A DNA stretch of 5,497 nucleotides, taken from contig JAEZGK010000006.1 of NCBI GenBank assembly GCA_023437365.1, positions 1 to 5,497 on the forward strand. Reading direction: 5' to 3'. A program made the translations under genes and the position numbers. Positions 4,971-5,497 of the stretch are shown one piece after another (position 1 is the first letter of the stretch; the number at the start of each line of letters is the position of its first letter). The notes under the pieces are model-generated. The model did no database searches and was not told the origin of the DNA. It saw nothing but the letters and a program-made list of their open reading frames with translations. Source of the DNA: Bacillota bacterium. Lineage in GTDB: Bacteria > Bacillota > Clostridia > Lachnospirales > Lachnospiraceae.

Positions 4971-4986
4971 AAGCATTCTCATGCTT
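4971..4986. repeat. Palindrome, right flank of dispersed repeat copy 2
   Basis: AAGCATTCTCATGCTT is a 6-bp perfect stem (AAGCAT/ATGCTT) around TCTC. It matches 4808-4823 at 13 of 16 positions in the same orientation. The downstream bases ATGCGTTTTC contain a short T-run, so this may be the distal half of a duplicated terminator of the VOC gene. Confidence 0.6.
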
Positions 4987-5146
4987 ATGCGTTTTCTATA
5001 ACTGGGGTGTGTTTTATAAAGGAAACTTTGAGACGGTGAATTTGTTAGATGTCGCCTACTTAAAGAGAATACTCAAAAAATGAAAATACAATTTTAGCAA
5101 GATAGATTCTTCACTGGGTTCAGAATGACAGAATAAATTTGGAAGG
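4987..5146. other. Intergenic stretch with a possible gene remnant
   Basis: No complete gene is seen here. One plus-strand frame ending at TGA 5081-5083 reads ...GNFETVNLLDVAYLKRILKK. It is open back only to 4946, inside the repeat, with no good start or ribosome binding site. It might be the tail of a gene lost to rearrangement, and the orphan terminator at 5147-5165 fits that idea. An open run of about 45 codons can also occur by chance. The rest holds the degenerate half-repeat at 5104-5130. Confidence 0.25.
5104..5130 (-). repeat. Degenerate half-unit related to the dispersed repeat family
   Basis: AGATTCTTC (5104-5112) and CAGAATGACA (5121-5130) are spaced like the GGATTCCTC...CGGAATGACA half of the larger repeat (220-256 in copy 1) but with diverged bases. 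A near-identical motif, ATTCTTCGCT...CAGAATGACA, is one I recall as common in bacterial intergenic DNA. Only one arm is present, so it is a fragment or solo unit. Confidence 0.5.
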
Positions 5147-5165
5147 ACCGCACTAAGCGGTTTTT
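5147..5165 (+). terminator. Short intrinsic terminator
   Basis: ACCGC (5147-5151) and GCGGT (5157-5161) form a 5-bp G+C-rich stem with loop ACTAA, followed by a run of T (5161-5165). No intact gene lies just upstream. It either ends transcripts read through from the VOC gene or is left over from a lost gene. It insulates the membrane-protein gene downstream. Confidence 0.7.
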
Positions 5166-5192
5166 GTTATTTTATGGGGGATAATGCGTATA

Positions 5193-5198
5193 TATAAT
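5193..5198 (+). promoter_or_regulatory. Probable -10 box for the downstream membrane-protein gene
   Basis: A perfect TATAAT occurs within TATATATAATAG, 28 bases past the terminator and 44 bases before the short ORF at 5242. No good -35 sits at the expected distance: TTTTAT at 5170-5175 is weak, and TTGTTA at 5164-5169 is 23 bases away. The promoter is therefore either activator-dependent or weak. Confidence 0.45.
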
Positions 5199-5241
5199 AG
5201 AGGTAATTGTATTTTTATGTCGAATTAAGCAGGAGGTGAAA

Positions 5242-5265
5242 ATGTACCAAAAAATCGATTCATAG
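5242..5265 (+). CDS. Seven-codon ORF with a strong ribosome binding site (possible leader peptide)
   Basis: ATG to TAG encodes MYQKIDS. AGGAGGT (5231-5237) is a near-perfect ribosome binding site four to five bases upstream, much better than the one for the membrane-protein gene 26 bases further on. It may be a translated leader that couples to, or tunes, the downstream gene. It may also be a start region cut short by mutation; its frame differs from that of the downstream gene. There is no run of one amino acid to suggest classical attenuation. Confidence 0.35.
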   Translation: MYQKIDS

Positions 5266-5291
5266 CACAAAATATGAAGCGAGGATTTTAT

Positions 5292-5497
5292 ATGAAATTA
5301 AAAGTGCTTGTGGGAAGCGGGAGAAAGATCGGATTACTGGCGCTGCCATTTTTGGTTATCGGGCTGATACTAAATATTGTATTCCCATCTGTATTCAGTG
5401 TCGGAGGCCCGCAAATCGTGTTGCTTTGGATCTCTGTTATTGTTTTAATTACCGGGGTCATTATCTGGATATGGTCAGTTTCTTTGATTTTGACAAA
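5292..5497 (+). CDS. Multi-span membrane protein, possibly isoprenylcysteine methyltransferase-like (partial)
   Basis: The first 68 residues are visible and the gene runs off the window. It begins MKLKVLVGSGRKIG. A first transmembrane helix spans about residues 18-36 (LLALPFLVIGLILNIVFP), followed by a short loop FSVGGPQ and a second helix at about 43-67 (VLLWISVIVLITGVIIWIWS). The N-terminus resembles small integral-membrane methyltransferases of the isoprenylcysteine carboxyl methyltransferase (ICMT) type, as I recall them. Their diagnostic G-P-Y-x-x-x-R-H-P motif would lie beyond the window, so the family is tentative. ATG 5292 is chosen because GAGG (5281-5284) lies seven bases upstream; the in-frame ATG at 5274 would add six residues and lacks a good site. 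Confidence 0.6.
   Translation, partial: MKLKVLVGSGRKIGLLALPFLVIGLILNIVFPSVFSVGGPQIVLLWISVIVLITGVIIWIWSVSLILT

Overview
The window looks like a chromosomal stretch from a Gram-positive anaerobe of the Clostridia type. The reasons are Gram-positive style signal peptides, strong Shine-Dalgarno sites, sigma-A-like promoters with TATAAT boxes, a SpoIID/LytB-family wall enzyme, and a dockerin/cohesin pair. The species cannot be named from the sequence. All genes lie on the plus strand.

Layout. Bases 1-39 are the last codons of an upstream gene, closed by a strong intrinsic terminator (66-91). Bases 92-520 hold no convincing gene. They contain a palindrome-flanked dispersed repeat (125-302), an imperfect stem-loop (327-388), a near-consensus promoter (428-456) and an inverted repeat over the predicted transcription start (460-496). 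The promoter drives a tight two-gene operon. The first gene (521-2281) encodes a secreted SpoIID/LytB-domain protein ending in a type I dockerin. The second (2288-3679) encodes a secreted cohesin-like domain, a tandemly duplicated module, one transmembrane helix and a basic cytoplasmic tail. Next come two more A+T-rich accessory-type genes: a YdeI/OmpD-associated family protein (3736-4296) and a VOC (glyoxalase/PhnB-like) protein (4414-4806). A second copy of the dispersed repeat follows in opposite orientation (4822-4969), then a short stretch with a degenerate related half-repeat and a terminator (5147-5165). The window ends inside a gene for a multi-span membrane protein (5292 onward), perhaps of the isoprenylcysteine methyltransferase-like family. 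A seven-codon ORF with a very good ribosome binding site precedes it.

How the parts work together. The most attractive reading is that the operon forms a self-contained surface docking system. The cohesin protein would be fixed in the membrane, and the SpoIID-like enzyme would be exported and held at the wall through its dockerin. This is inference from domain content and gene order; binding has not been shown. The two downstream genes show no functional link to the operon.

The second theme is the repeat. Two copies, about 95% identical apart from a 15-base hairpin insertion, sit in opposite orientation about 4.5 kb apart. Each is bracketed by directly repeated palindromes, and the palindrome sequence differs between the two copies. 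This pattern suggests a small mobile element that targets, and duplicates, hairpin-forming sites.
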